Assembly (NCBI GenBank): GCA_014925825.1 | Contig: JACGCK010000043.1 | Location: 248,001 to 312,000 of the forward strand | Direction of reading: 5' to 3' | DNA: 64,000 bases | Source of the DNA: Pholiota molesta | Lineage: Eukaryota; Basidiomycota; Agaricomycetes; Agaricales; Strophariaceae | Shown: positions 40,263-50,859 of the stretch, in pieces | Layout: each line of letters starts with the position of its first letter | Numbering within the stretch: position 1 is the stretch's first letter | Position numbers and translations under genes: made by a program | Notes under the pieces: generated by a model | Seen by the model: only the letters and a program-made list of their open reading frames with translations | What the model was told of the DNA's origin: nothing | Database searches by the model: none

Positions 40263-40350
40263 GGCCGTGGAGAGGGCAAGAGGAGGGAGGCAGGAGGGAG
40301 GGAGGCAGGGGGGGGGGAGGAGGCAGGGTGGGAGGAGGGAGGCGGGGAAA
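40263..40350 (+). repeat. G/A-rich tract
   Basis: Almost pure purine on the plus strand, with repeated GGAGG and GGCAGG groups and a run of ten or more G near 40310. It could form G-quadruplexes. Not coding. Confidence 0.6.
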
Positions 40351-40887
40351 GTGACGCGACTGGCTCGCATTCACGTGATCGGGCTTGCTGGCTTCAAGCT
40401 CCGACGGCATCAATGTTGAACGGAACGGTTGAGCTAGCGCGTTAAGCCAACGGTGAATGTTTTGCACCAGGAATCCCCGCCGTAGCACGCTAGGGTACCC
40501 TACGCCAGAGTCACAACTTGGACACCAGGGAGGGACTCACAGCCTCAACGCCAGCCCCAGCCGGTGAAGCTAGGTTGGACATAATCACTCCGGTGTCGCC
40601 GCTTCGACATCAGGAATGTATGTGCGCCCTTTGACTGTTCCCTAAATGACGCAGCCCTACGCAGCCCATGTATTCCCACTCGATTTCCATTGTTCACGGA
40701 ACGCTTGAAGATCTCGCTGGAGGAAACGGCGTTCTCGCGCACGCGTCGCCAACGATGGATGCCAAGTACTTAGTAGCAGCCGTACGAGGACTGGTACTGC
40801 CAAGGTACTGCAGCGAGGTGTCGCTCAACATCCATCTAGTTCTGCCTCGGAAAAAACAAGGGTTTCTAGATATGTATGCAACAATAC

Positions 40888-41151
40888 CTCCCGCCAGGAG
40901 AAACAATAGTTGGTGACTACTACATGTATGAATAGATTTGGCTTGATAAATTGATAATAAAAAGTGTTTTACATCTAAAATTGAGCTGTTTCCCTCACCT
41001 AAGCCTAGTAAATGTTAAGGAGGTTGAGGAATTTCTAGCATCGTCTGACCATGAATCGAGGATAAGGACGGGAAATATTGTCGGCCCGGTTCGCGATCAG
41101 CCGAACCACGAAGCTCAAACGCGAAATCGAACCTCGTAGCTCTCGACTACC
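40888..41151. repeat. Right terminal inverted repeat
   Basis: 264 bases, reverse complement of 39230-39493. Ends in GCTCTCGACTACC directly before the target-site copy. Confidence 0.9.
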
Positions 41152-41160
41152 GTACTCATT

Positions 41161-41454
41161 CAATCAAAGCTCTTTCTCCGATTTGATTCCTGTCCGCGAT
41201 TCCTTGTTCTGTACATTTTGTCCGAGGCAACCAAATGACTCGCGAATCAGATGCCCGTACAATGCGGTCGCAATAATATTAAAAGAACTATGGACAGTAA
41301 ATACATTTATTCATATGCGCACTCCGTTGGGTATGTCCAATTCTGTCCATATACTTGCATTATGTGGGCCAATTAAAGATCGGTTCACCGTGTGGCCGCA
41401 GGACAAATCCCCGAAATCCAGTGCGGACAGTGTCAACCTCTAAATCTCTTCATC
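41161..41454. other. Short intergenic stretch
   Basis: Between the transposon's target copy and the 3' end of the minus-strand gene. No gene is seen. Confidence 0.5.
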
Positions 41455-43736
41455 TTAGTAACCTCCGAAAGGTTCTATCATGCGTATGCATGTAGGTTGT
41501 GGATCTTCCCAGTCATCTTCAGGACCCTCTTCTTCCAGATCATTAGCCAGGGTCATATTACGAGGGCCTCGAGGAGGAGGGCGACTGAAGAACGGCCATG
41601 TTGGCAGGTAGCACATCTCCTGCGAACAAACCGACCACAATTAAATTAATGGCAAGACTAGCATCATAAACAATAGTACACCAACCTCGAAACTGCACGC
41701 AGGTCGACACTTGAGCCAGTCAACGCTCCAGTCAAGCCAGCGCATCAAGCCCTCGATTCGCTCGCGCCAGTCAGTCGCCAGCGTTACATAGCTAACCTTG
41801 TTCGCATTGACACCTGCCTCACCGTCATCGTCCGGACCCTCCCACCCACGAAGACCCAACTCGCGCCCTTCTGCCCATACGCCGACCAATACTCGGCAGA
41901 TCTCTCTTTCTACCTCGCGTGCCGCACCGAGCAGCAGCTCCTCCGCGGCCGTCATGCGTACTGTGAGTGCCCGACGGGCGACTGCGTTTGTGTGCGCCGC
42001 TGCGCACTGCGCCCAGACAGGCGCGGCCCATGGATATGCGCGTGCTGCGAGCGGCCGATGGGCGTCTGCGTTTGTATGGGCCGCTGCGCACTGCGCCCAG
42101 ACCGGCACGGCCCATGGATCTGCGTTTTGCGTCAACGGGCTTGCGATACTTTCTGCAGACCCGGTGTCATATGAAATGTAGGAGGGAGGGACGGCAGTCT
42201 GCAAGATATACGGCGCGAGCATGCTAGACAACGCGCGGTGCGCCTGTGCACTGCGGTTGCGCATCTCCGCTTCGCTGTGTGCCGCTGTGACGTTGAGAAT
42301 GTACGGCAGACGCTCGAGACGCTCAGCATAGCGCTCCGCGATCGCCTGGAACAGTGTGCGCCAATCCACGCCCGAGCCCTCCTGCCCTCCAATCCTGACC
42401 GTGACCTCCTCCAAACGCTTTCTGAATGAATTCCTTTCCTCCGCATCTATTTCTCCTAAATTATGCTTTAAACGTGGTACCCCTACACGTGTCTGTGTAA
42501 GCCCGGGGAAGAGCGCCGTATCGTAAAACGATATGAGCCGTGTATAGTCGAGCACTATGCGCGTTTCGCCGGGGTACACATTGTGCCAACTACCTGCCTC
42601 GAGCACGCGCGTGTCTGGGCCGACATGCGGGTCTAGCCTAGGTATGACACCGCTGCCTGGGAAGAAAGAGGGCGCGGAGGGTCGGAGCGGCGCGGCATTC
42701 GTTGGCGGACACTTGGGACAATGTTGAGAAAAGATACGACCTCGACGCCGGCAGTGAAGTCGCAGAGCATCACTTCGCTACATAATTGGTTTAGACGGCT
42801 CAGCCTGGAAGATCATTCGATACATTGAATGAGAATACTCACAAATCCATTTCCATCCTGTCGCACAGAAAACCATCCGAAAAATAGCATTAACTTATTG
42901 CACGACTTATTTGGACTTCAAGTTGCAAATTAAATTCACCTCACAAATCCATCTATCCCCCGGCCCTCGGCCCACTTGCACAGCGCCGCAAGCCTCTCTT
43001 TCTCAGCATAAATCTTTTCCTCCCGTATCTTCCCCCATGCCACCAGATCCTGGGTGTCCATCGGGCCGTCACGCATCTTTGCCGCGCTATTGCCGTCGAA
43101 ATAGAGCACTTGCAGACTACGCATAGCTGCAAGCGTTAGGTGCCAACAGCCTTCCGCGGGCGGGGATGGGGAATCAGGCGGCGGCAGAGGCGGGTCGCGG
43201 CAGAAGAGGTATGAATGTTCAGGGTCAGTGGCAGTCCATTCTGGAACGTTGGGGACGACGGGCCTATATGTGCCATGGTAAAGCAGCGTGCCGGGAGGGA
43301 TGGTACCTGGGACGATTGTGTGGCCTGCTCGCGGAGTTCAGATAAGCCAAGAGCGAAAACAAAGACCAAAAAAATATGGGTCCGGAGAGCAGGTCGCCAA
43401 AATAAACACGGCAATATACATGAGGATAGACACACCATTGCGGTAGCGCGTGTTCGGCCAGTGGTGGAGGAGCGAGCGCACAGTGTCGAACACCAGGTGG
43501 CCCGTCGCGTTCGGCGCAGGTCCTTGCGCAAAGTCCCACTCAGAGTGATGAAACTGCCCAGCGCTCGCACTGGACTGCCCATTTTCGAAAGCTGTCTGTG
43601 CTGCCGCCGACGTATAATGCTGTTGATACTGCATCGATGTCGACAGTGCTTTTGCACCATGTGCGACCGTCAGGATGGCGCACGCCAATGCGTTCAGTGC
43701 ACGGTCGCTCCAGGGTGCGTAATACTCCATACGCAT
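41455..43736 (-). CDS. Conserved basidiomycete protein of unknown function
   Basis: Six exons on the minus strand: 43736-43436, 43306-42940, 42857-42843, 42777-42713, 42656-41686 and 41619-41455, all GT-AG. The start MRMEYYAPW is followed by a hydrophobic stretch (about residues 17-32), suggesting a signal anchor. Motifs I recall from fungal hypothetical proteins of this type are VLYFDGNSAAKM, GPMDTQDL, MEMDFEVMLCDF, AGSWHNVYPGETRI and, near the end, EMCYLPTWPFF. Function is not known to me. Oddities are a 15-nt microexon (42843-42857) carrying most of the MEMDF motif, and a direct repeat of about 30 codons (PWA-PVWAQCAAAHTNA) at about 41960-42130. The last intron has a weak donor (GTTGGT). 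Confidence 0.8.
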
Positions 43737-45600
43737 TGTGGCTTGGTGGTGGTAGGTGCCAGGGAGCAGAAAGAAAATGTATACAGCTTAATACACATTG
43801 CCAACACATTGAAAGCTTTTTCGGATCCGATTCCAACTGTCATTGCGCCGAAATTGATTGCCAATATATACGAGACTTCCATGACCGTCCCTGTTCACGT
43901 TCCTGCACGACATGTTCTGTATCTCCCCTCTGTAATTGCAGCAAAGGGATTCCAAAGGACGTACCGTTGTATGCGACTGCCTCTCGTAAGGCCGAGAAAT
44001 CTAGCTGCCTCTACAACGTTCGAGTTATTCAGCATATTCATCGGATTGGTAACAACAGGTTCCTAGGCTCGCTTCGGAAAGTAAAATTGTTGGGAATTAC
44101 ATTCTCGATTTTGAGCTATCCCTTCTTTATGGATGTCGGTGATTGTTCGCTGCTCGTCAACGAGAAGGAATTGCTTGCGAGATTAGAAAAATCATACATC
44201 GCGCTTGAATGTCAGCGTACCTAATGAGCTCTTGCCCTGCAAGGTGGGTATTCAAGCTAGTCGAACCAGCGCTAGCAGGCGCTAACCAGCGTTGGTCGTA
44301 GACATCGGTTAAAGTATCTCGGAATGGCAATGCTCGCCCTAGCAAGTGATCTTTCTCACCATCATTTCGCTCTTTTCGCGAAGACAGTTACGTATGAAAT
44401 TTGGGCAATGGCAACGGCCTCGTTGCAGAATACATCATGTTGAACGCCATTGAGTTATGCAGTATTGAGGCAGCCTAAGCGCATTCAGAAGCTGGGCAAA
44501 GGTTTTTCGCTAGAAACTATAACGTACATGGACATTCGCCTCAGCGTTGAACGCGGCAATTGGTCTTGAATGAATTAAAAAATCTGCATCCGAGAGCGTT
44601 CGATGGTTCCATGAGCACGGGATGGAATAAGAGGCGAAATAAGAAACGAGATAGGCCAGAGATTCCACGCAAGGCATCGTCGTTCGGAACTCGTATCTGT
44701 GGATGGGTTTGCTCGTACCGATGTTGTGTGTTGATGCGGAACTCGGACGTAAAGAGCGACTTCAGCGCTCTCAGCTCACATACCGGGTTCAAGTAAAGGA
44801 AATAATTGCATCATATTTCAGTATTTTTGTAGCAAGCTCAAAAGAACAAACAAAAGAAATCAGTCTCGCTCTGAACAGAGAGAAATTAATAGATAAAAGC
44901 TCACAATCATATTACTGCCGCCTCCAATCGTCTCCAGAGCTTCCTCCCTCATCAATCGATCCATGATTGCCTATAGAAATCATCGTGATGGTGTGCTAGT
45001 ATCCGAAATGCGAAAAAAGATTTCCTGGTTAAATAGTCAACGTATTCAATCGCTTCAGGCTTAAAGAACGTCGGGAAGTCTTGATGTAAGTTGGTGCCTT
45101 GCTTGATTACGTCCTACTTGAAGTTCGTATCGAATTTCTGTGCTAGATAGGGAGGTTCAATGACGGAGAGAATGAGGGGTTGGATGATGGAGGCACTGAA
45201 CAATGTTCAGAATCAGGAGGGTAGGCCGAAATGCCGATGCGTGTCACGCGTTGTGTCACGCGTCTGCAGTGCACGGACTCCTCAACGTTTGACAGTCGTC
45301 AGTTCACTCCTCTTTCTGTTGCACGCTCTTGCTCGCCACTCATTATTATTCTCACTCTGCCCAATTTCTCTCATCAGATGCGGTTACCCCTTTGCACAAG
45401 AGATATTGGGATCTGGTGCTCAAACCTTACAACACAATGTGGCGACCTGAGCACAGCTTTCTGGAGGTGATGGGGATACAATAACAGTGTTATTAAACAA
45501 CATGAGGCCCCACGAAATCCCATAGGTTGTTCCTTGCACACAGCTACGAGTTCAGTGGGCAGCGACCGATCAGCTAGCCGTTCCTTCACGGCCTGATAGA
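43737..45600. other. Intergenic, 1.9 kb
   Basis: No convincing gene. Open frames on the plus strand at 43598-44224 overlap the first exon of the minus gene and have no recognisable domain. A short inverted motif with GCGCTAGCAGGCGCTAACC lies near 44262. Confidence 0.5.
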
Positions 45601-46503
45601 ATGCCTGTATGGTTAGGCGTTCGTCTAGTCCATCTTATCTGTCTGCCTATCAATGCTTACAACGCATATATCGTTTTCCAGCCAGGTCTGTTGCAAAATC
45701 GGGACGTCACTTTGCAGCAAGATTTCTCCCTGCAGGAGCTTCATTGCTACAATCTTCCCTATGGTGCTCTTGGCTTCATATCCCATGTTCTCACCTACTA
45801 CACCATCGCTTGTCTGTGCTACGGGCGCAAGCCTCTTTGGCCCTTCAAAAAGGTGCACAACACAAAATTCGATCTCGTACTCGCGGTCATAGGCGTAGCG
45901 CTCTGCATTGTGATGTCCATTTTCACCATTATCAACTGCAAGAACACTTGGCAATTGCTCGTCATTGCGGTGTGGAAGCTGAGCATGTCGCTGCTCAATG
46001 GGCTCACGGCGCTGCATGTGTCGATCATGGTTTTCAATGATCCGGAAGGAGAAGTGGTAAAGACCCAGAATGCCGCTTGGTGGATCATACTTTGTAAGAA
46101 CTTTCTGTTCTGAAAGTTCCCGATCTGAACTTCGTACTTTCTAGACATTCCTGGCATGCTGGCCGGCATGATAGGGCTTATGAACCTCGTTGTAAAGGTA
46201 GCCGACCAGATTCCTGACCTCTTGGCTCTCACCATCGCATTTTACTGTATCATTGGCGCTGGGCTCGTCGTCGGGACCATAAGCATGATAATTATCTGCT
46301 TCATGGGCGGCGGGGTCCCTCACAAAGTGTTCGTAACTGGTACTCTCGGTACATTGATAGCATTTGTTGGCCTCAGCGCCTTATACTCGGACTGGTCGCT
46401 GGGGATTATGCTCAATAATATCCTTGGGATACCGTCGGGGGATAGTTCGGGATTTTACTGGACATACTTCGTCGCAAAGCGTCTAACTATGTTCAGTTTG
46501 TAG
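45601..46503 (+). CDS. Multi-pass membrane protein, unknown function
   Basis: Two exons, 45601-46093 and 46145-46503, with a 51 bp intron (GTAAGA...TCTAG), joined in frame to 283 aa. About seven hydrophobic segments are visible, for example around ALGFISHVLTYYTIACLCYG, LVLAVIGVALCIVMSIF, GLTALHVSIMVF and LAGMIGLMNLVV. The pattern resembles integral membrane proteins common in Agaricomycetes whose role is not established. I see no transporter signature. The ATG at 45601 is the first in frame; a missed upstream exon cannot be excluded. Convergent with the CorA-like gene downstream. Confidence 0.7.
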
Positions 46504-46982
46504 TTTTGGTAGACATTATTTAGAAGCTTTTCTGTATTCTTACTTCTAGGGAATGCCTGAATGTATACTACATGCTGATATGGTGCAGCTGATAAATGTG
46601 AGGGCCCGCTCTTGGGATTTGGGCTATGTGCCAAACTTCAAATGCTATATATGTGAAATGTCGTCGCTCATTTATAGGCCCAGATGGGGGATGAGATTGT
46701 GCAAAACTTAGATGATATCAGTTGTAACAAGGTTCTTTCACATAATACTATAAACCGCGATTTGAATCTAGAATTATGGGTAGAAAGGATGGGATCGTGT
46801 CAAACATACAAACCGCACTTAAGTACATGTTTGATGATCAAGGCGCCTATCAAGTGCACATTGCTATATAGCATAGCTCGAGTAACAGCTATAAAAAGCG
46901 AAAAATCTACACAAAATGCGGTAACATATATAACACATATGTCCCAGAAGGTCAACCAAATATGAAGTACAGATACGGCAGG
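46504..46982. other. Intergenic between convergent genes
   Basis: AT-rich, no gene seen. Should hold the 3' ends of both neighbouring transcripts. Confidence 0.5.
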
Positions 46983-49470
46983 TCAAAGGATGCTTCGGGA
47001 AAAGACGGCCTCTTTGCTATCCATGCTATACTCCTCAGTCAACTCATCCTGCCCACGGATATTGATGGCCGTCTTTTTTTGTATCATCTTCTGGATGAGG
47101 TACATGGGCCAGCCGAGCCGCTTCATGAAGCTCGTATTTTCAGGGAAGATATATCGGCTTTGGAAGGCGATTATCACCCACGCGGTGATGATGGTGAGGG
47201 GAATGGAGATGGCGATGTAGATGCCCAGCGTGCCGATGGTCCCTGGGTTGATTTCTCTGACGTTCATCCCGAATACACCCTATGTAATAGGTTTAGTTGA
47301 TCAAAGGACCTTGCGGGGAGTTCCTGTAGTACATACCGCAACGAAGGAGGCAGGCAGGAATACCATTGTCAGATATGCGATTTGTTTCATCTGAGGAAGA
47401 ATTAGCAATAGAAGATCGCAAAGGTTAATGTAAGAGACATACAGCTGTCAACAGAGACGAATGGCCGTTAGCGCAGTTCTTTAACTATAACTAGGCCACA
47501 TGGAACTCACCAGCACTATCGCGTACGGCAGCTTCCGTCATTTCCCTCATGTATCGACTGTCGGTAATATTCACGCTGCTGAACACCTGTAAGAGGACAA
47601 GTATAAGTATAAGGTATAAGGTTTCGCTTGACTCAAGGAGGAGACTGACCAGCCCCATCACGTTCTTTAACCTACGTTCCTGCATATGCAGCTCGCCTTT
47701 CAGGCGCTTGCACTCCGTCAGCAGGTTCTCGCACTCCCGGTGCATAATCGATTTGCTGTCTTTACGAACTTTTTCTGAAAACGATTCCATGGCAGGGTTA
47801 TGCGTGTCGCGGATGAAGACAACGTGTTTCTGGAAGTCGTCCAAAAGGGATGTGTAGTGCAGGTGGTGGGCACGGATGATGTGGAGTTCGCGAGTGAGAG
47901 GCATTTCCGCCGTCGTGATAACGCGAGTTTCCTTTAAAAGTCGGGATATAAATAAGCAGATGAATTGGGACCTGATTTGCGCTGTCACAACTCACTAAAG
48001 AGCAAATATGGTCATAGAGATTTTCTAGCGCTTCGTCCCAAGCATACATGGCGTGCCAGATGAATGTCAACAGGACGAAGGTGGGATCTGGCGAATTCTG
48101 GAAGATGCTTTGCCAGTACACACTTTGTCCTACAGTAGCATTAACACATGCGCTCGTGCGGCTGGGCGGTATTCAATGGTCACTCACCTGCAAATCGAAT
48201 ACGTTCGTGTAAGAATGGGGCAGTGGTAGTCGGTAGATTTAGACTGGGATGGAAAGAAATTATGGTGCTGCCGTTTTTGTTACGGATGAGGTGGACAGCC
48301 AGAAGGTCCAGCACAAGAAGGCGACCATCTACGAGAACCACTGTTAGACGCGACCTATGAACGATATATAAACACGAACTGGAATATAGAGCCAGGGGGG
48401 AATGAGGATCAATCATTTGGGTGCCTGGAGGGTAAGAGCCATTGAGACGGGAATGTGTGAATGTGCCAAAATGGGGCATCATACCTAGGAGAGTACGCGG
48501 GGGATGCTTCAAAGAATCTTGTGATTTTGAAAATGCCGCGTTGAGATGGAGAGCGTCGTGACCGGACATTGACCGAAGGAAAGTCAAAGAAACGGTTATG
48601 TCTACGTGGAAGATAATGGTTATTAATAGGAGAGGCACGTTCGACATTGCAACACTACTTACGATCTCCAATGCCTGGCTTGATTTCTTCTTGAAATCGA
48701 GATGGTATCCAGCTCAATGAAGACGACCAGAAGAAAGGCTCAATATTATATCTGCACACGTTTATCAAGGAGGCCATGACAGAAGAGAGAAATCACTCAC
48801 TTCGCTCCCAGCATCTGGAGGATGGGCCCCGACATTTGCTCGATAAACATAGCTCTAACACGTATTCCGTCAGGTCTCTATCATAGAATAGTCAATCATG
48901 ATATATCAGAGAGTAGAATAATAAGCAACCTTGTCCTGTATCAGCTGATCCCAAATGACAGCATCCTGACCAGGCGATGCAACTATCGGTCCAGGATTTG
49001 TGAACAATCCATTGCTATCGACATCGACTCGATGGAGAGTACATGTTTTCTCCCGGTCGTAATCGTGTATGGCTGCGTAAATCTTGCTTTTGAGAACCTG
49101 ACGATAGGTCCAATTTGGAAATCGGGATTGGGGGTAGCCTGTATAACAGCCACCACAGTCATTGTGGTCGCAGAGAGGAGGGATGGGCGGTAGCGGAGAT
49201 TCAAGTTGTTTTCGATCGACGTCTGTGTTGAGAATGCGAGGAAGCCATGAATATTTCAACCACGGTTGATGAGCTCAAACACTGACCATCTTCCAGATCG
49301 ACCCAAGGCCAGGGGGCGGAAGGAGAAGCGTGTCGATGAGAAGGGTGCGGAACTCGGCCTTTGTCGTCTTTGGGATCCTTTCTTGCTGATCTCATTGAAG
49401 GCGCTGGGGAACGAAGGCTCCTCAACGACAACGCATCCGCCAGACGGGCAGGGAGGGCCAGTTGTGACAT
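46983..49470 (-). CDS. CorA-like divalent-cation transporter domain protein
   Basis: Twelve exons on the minus strand: 49470-49287, 49222-48930, 48877-48801, 48751-48663, 48601-48485, 48424-48188, 48129-47996, 47931-47650, 47586-47511, 47444-47443, 47390-47337 and 47279-46983. They join in frame to about 613 aa. Two membrane segments lie near the C-terminus (IAYLTMVFLPASFVA and IGTLGIYIAISIPLTIITAW) with the CorA signature VFGMN between them, as in Mg2+/Zn2+ channels of the CorA/ZntB type. The long N-terminus, with MSGPILQMLGAKYNIEPFFW, is typical of the basidiomycete branch. The substrate is inferred, not shown. Exon 10 is only two bases (CT), but it is needed to keep the frame between DSA and MKQ. 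A decayed paralogue lies at 59929-62392. Confidence 0.88.
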
Positions 49471-49776
49471 TATTGAGGGGGGGAGGGGGCCGTAGCGCTG
49501 TTCGTTCTATGTCGTGGTGCTCGTAATTCGTGGGTCTGGGCGTAGGTTGACGGTGTGGAGGGCAATATTCTGATGGTGGTTGAGGAAAACCTAGGAAAAC
49601 GTTGGCCACAGCCCTGTCCCCTGAACTTTGACAAATGCTCCTGCCTTGAGGCCATCTGATTTTGCAGTACATAGCGCCGTGTAGGCAGCGTGAGAGCCAA
49701 TCTTAACCACATCATGATAATAATACCCCCGTTTGTAATAGTTGATAACATTCCCGCCGCCCGGTCACTTCGGGGA

Positions 49777-49827
49777 GTCAACAATTGTTCGGGCTGCAAA
49801 ACGCATCAAAAACTTGTATAAAGTTGG
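49777..49827. mobile_element. Left arm end of a foldback (MITE-like) element
   Basis: Starting GTCAACAATTGTT, this 51-base piece matches, in inverted form and imperfectly, the right arm at about 55624-55676 (TTGACA end). It is cut at AAAGTTGG by the Ngaro element. The rest of the left arm continues at 55499. Confidence 0.65.
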
Positions 49828-49985
49828 CCAATTTTACCTAGGCTCTTGAGGTTGCAGAGGCGAGTGCAGGTGGTTCGTGAGAACCGAGGTGTGGGCGTAG
49901 TCAGGTGTAGGCCGAAAATGGCGAGGTGTCGGCTCTGCGCCAGACGCCTCGCGTGTAATGTATTCGTCTTGATGTACGGTATGGC
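49828..49985 (-). repeat. Split direct repeat B2
   Basis: 158 bp at the 3' end of the element. Its outer edge CCAATTTTACC abuts AAAGTTGG of the host foldback element. Confidence 0.9.
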
Positions 49986-50116
49986 GCTATAAATACATAT
50001 GAACGAGTACAGACAAATGAAATGTGAAATAAAATCACATATGTGTGAGCGCAAAAAATAAGGAGGCAAAAGGAAAAAAGATCTTAGACAGAAAGGAAAA
50101 GGGGTTGTGGTGGGTG

Positions 50117-50461
50117 GGTGTTTTTTGAGAGATGTCGAGCCTCTGCAAATGGCGAGTGGAGGAAGGAAAAGAAGGGAGACAAACCAGGATGCGAGTCAGT
50201 TTGTCTTAAAATTTCCTTCCTCCCAGTTGGGTCACATGCCGGACGAAAATTAATCCGCTGCGAACGACTTTCTATTAAAGGTGAGGCAGACTCGCAATGA
50301 GCGGCGGACCAGCTCAGCGTGGCCGTCGATATATTATTGCGCGGCCGGGCCAGCGCAATTGGGGGTCATCCACACGGCCAGGCCAGTGTGGGGAAATACG
50401 CATGTGACTAACGAGCCTTGGTCGGTATAATTGGACTAGAGTAAATAATATTTAAACCCGA
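50117..50461 (-). repeat. Split direct repeat A2
   Basis: 345 bp copy of A1 placed between B1 and B2. Confidence 0.9.
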
Positions 50462-50619
50462 CCAATTTTACCTAGGCTCTTGAGGTTGCAGAGGCGAGTG
50501 CAGGTGGTTCGTGAGAACCGAGGTGTGGGCGTAGTCAGGTGTAGGCCGAAAATGGCGAGGTGTCGGCTCTGCGCCAGACGCCTCGCGTGTAATGTATTCG
50601 TCTTGATGTACGGTATGGC
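50462..50619 (-). repeat. Split direct repeat B1
   Basis: 158 bp, directly adjoining A2, identical by eye to B2. Confidence 0.9.
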
Positions 50620-50693
50620 TATAAGCCCTATGAAGAAAAAGAAAATGGAGAAGGAGACATGAAGATGTATAAATGCATATATATATAAAAGGG

Positions 50694-50718
50694 TTTTTTT
50701 TTTTTTTTTTTTTTTTTT
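50694..50718 (-). repeat. A25 tract between recombinase gene and B1
   Basis: 25 T on the plus strand (A on the element's sense strand), next to a TATATA stretch. Possibly a polymerase-slippage or reverse-transcription relic, or a poly(A) remnant. Confidence 0.8.
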
Positions 50719-50859
50719 AATAGTTTGGAAAGTGACGAGGGAAAGGAGGATGATGTGAAAGTGAAAGGAAAGGTTAAATGAAGTGAAAAAGATGAAGGGA
50801 AAATATATCGTAACAAAGAAATAGGGCAAAAGATGAAACGGTAGTGATGTGAGGAGTGA

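Larger units (their letters stand above)
39226..41151. mobile_element. MULE-like non-autonomous element with long TIRs
   Basis: A 1926 bp element bounded by 264 bp inverted repeats (39230-39493 and 40888-41151, two mismatches seen). It is flanked by the 9-base direct repeat GTACTCATT (39217-39225 and 41152-41160). Four extra bases (CTAC) stand between the left duplication and the matching part of the TIR. Long TIRs and a 9 bp target duplication are typical of Mutator-like elements. No transposase frame is present, so it would need one in trans. The nearly identical TIRs suggest a recent insertion. Confidence 0.8.

Noticed and set aside
43598..44224. 208-codon plus-strand frame
   Set aside because: Overlaps the first exon of the well-supported minus-strand gene and shows no domain or splice support.
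44230..44320. Possible tRNA or hairpin RNA around GCGCTAGCAGGCGCTAACC
   Set aside because: No cloverleaf with conserved T-loop and acceptor stem could be drawn.
50118..50300. 60-codon frame repeated at 55128-55337
   Set aside because: Inside the A1/A2 direct repeats and on the strand opposite to the element genes.
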